Origin: an uncultured Lachnospiraceae bacterium
GTDB taxonomy: Bacteria > Bacillota > Clostridia > Lachnospirales > Lachnospiraceae
Direction of reading: 5' to 3'
Length of the DNA: 6,190 bases
Assembly: GCA_946413945.1 (NCBI GenBank)
Contig: CAMKMR010000112.1
Coordinates: 1 to 6,190 of the forward strand
This document shows positions 5,595 to 6,190 of this stretch, one piece after another. The position numbers and the translations under genes are program-made. The stretch's first letter is position 1. The number at the start of each line of letters is the position of its first letter. Under the pieces are notes generated by a model. The model made no database searches. It was given only the letters and a program-made list of their open reading frames with translations, and was not told where the DNA came from.

Positions 5595-6190
5595 CTAAAA
5601 TTCGATTCCGTAATCTCTCATAGCTTTTTCAAGTTTCTCGGCATTCTTTTCTTCCATCTCTGTAAGTGGCATACGAACCTTGCCATTTGTCATTCCCATT
5701 AACTGTGTTGCCTTCTTAACAGGGATTGGATTAACTTCTGAGAAAAGTGCATGACAAAGATTGATAGCCTTAAGCTGAAGTCTCTTTGACTCAGCTGTGT
5801 CTCCTTCGAGGTATTTAGCTACAAGATCATGGGTATCTTCTGGAATGATATTTGCAGTTACAGAGATAACACCGATTCCTCCAAGTGAAAGGATTGGAAG
5901 GATCTGATCATCGTTTCCTGAATAGATATCAAGTACATGGCCTGCTTCTTCATTAAGTGCTGAAAGAGTAGCAACCTGAGAGATATTTCCAGATGCTTCC
6001 TTAATAGCAACGATATTCTTAACATTCTTTGCAAGATCTATAGCTGTCTCAGGTAAAATATTGCAGCCTGTTCTTGACTGAACATTATACATAATGATAG
6101 GAATATTAACTGCTTCTGCGATAGCTGTATAATGAGCCTTCAGTCCTGCCTGAGTAGCTTTATTATAATATGGTGTAACTATAAGAAGTC
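5595..6190 (-). CDS. dapA: 4-hydroxy-tetrahydrodipicolinate synthase (5' part beyond window)
   Basis: Condenses pyruvate with aspartate semialdehyde, the first step of the lysine/DAP branch and a usual control point. The frame is open to the right edge: 197 residues plus stop are visible, about two thirds of a normal protein of about 290 aa. An internal ATG at 6090-6092 is not the start, since clear DapA sequence (LLIVTPYYNKATQAGL) precedes it. The visible part has the catalytic tyrosine in MYNVQSRTG (Tyr codon 6087-6089) and the Schiff-base lysine in IVAIKEASGN (Lys codon 6000-6002). It continues through SGNDDQILPILSLGGIGVIS and the C-terminal EVNPIPVKKATQLMG. The motif is normally YNVPxRTG; here Pro is replaced by Gln. 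Any upstream control, such as a lysine riboswitch, would lie outside the window. It is followed directly by dapB. Confidence 0.96.
   Translation of the reverse strand, partial: LLIVTPYYNKATQAGLKAHYTAIAEAVNIPIIMYNVQSRTGCNILPETAIDLAKNVKNIVAIKEASGNISQVATLSALNEEAGHVLDIYSGNDDQILPILSLGGIGVISVTANIIPEDTHDLVAKYLEGDTAESKRLQLKAINLCHALFSEVNPIPVKKATQLMGMTNGKVRMPLTEMEEKNAEKLEKAMRDYGIEF

Overview
This is an AT-rich, low-GC Firmicute-type window. The protein sequences and the small gene upstream of coaX suggest a Lachnospiraceae member (Butyrivibrio/Roseburia-like); this is inferred from memory of protein features, not from a search. All seven genes lie on the minus strand. They read, in transcription order (high to low coordinate): dapA (5' end cut by the window) - dapB - terminator - small conserved protein - coaX - dus - AT-rich regulatory gap - secreted 3D-domain protein - terminator - thrC (3' end cut by the window).

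Right part (4766-6190): dapA and dapB encode consecutive steps of the diaminopimelate/lysine branch and sit 64 nt apart, probably as one operon. Just after dapB are two tandem hairpins; the second is a strong intrinsic terminator. Middle part (2542-4600): a tight three-gene unit encodes a small acidic uncharacterised protein, type III pantothenate kinase (CoA synthesis) and a tRNA-dihydrouridine synthase. The Shine-Dalgarno of each of the last two genes lies on or beside the stop codon of the preceding gene, which suggests translational coupling.

Left part (1-2541): a 277-aa exported protein with a C-terminal 3D (MltA-like) peptidoglycan-active domain is expressed from its own near-consensus promoter (TTGACC-17-TATAAT). 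That control region contains palindromes and phased direct repeats. A hairpin terminator separates it from thrC, which returns to aspartate-family amino acid synthesis. Lysine-branch and threonine-branch genes therefore flank a housekeeping CoA/tRNA unit and a cell-wall gene.

I see no mobile element, CRISPR array, phage gene, tRNA or rRNA, and no convincing new biological system. The points most worth a second look are the palindrome-rich control region of the 3D gene, the tandem hairpins after dapB, the unknown small protein in front of coaX, and a Pro-to-Gln change in the DapA active-site motif.
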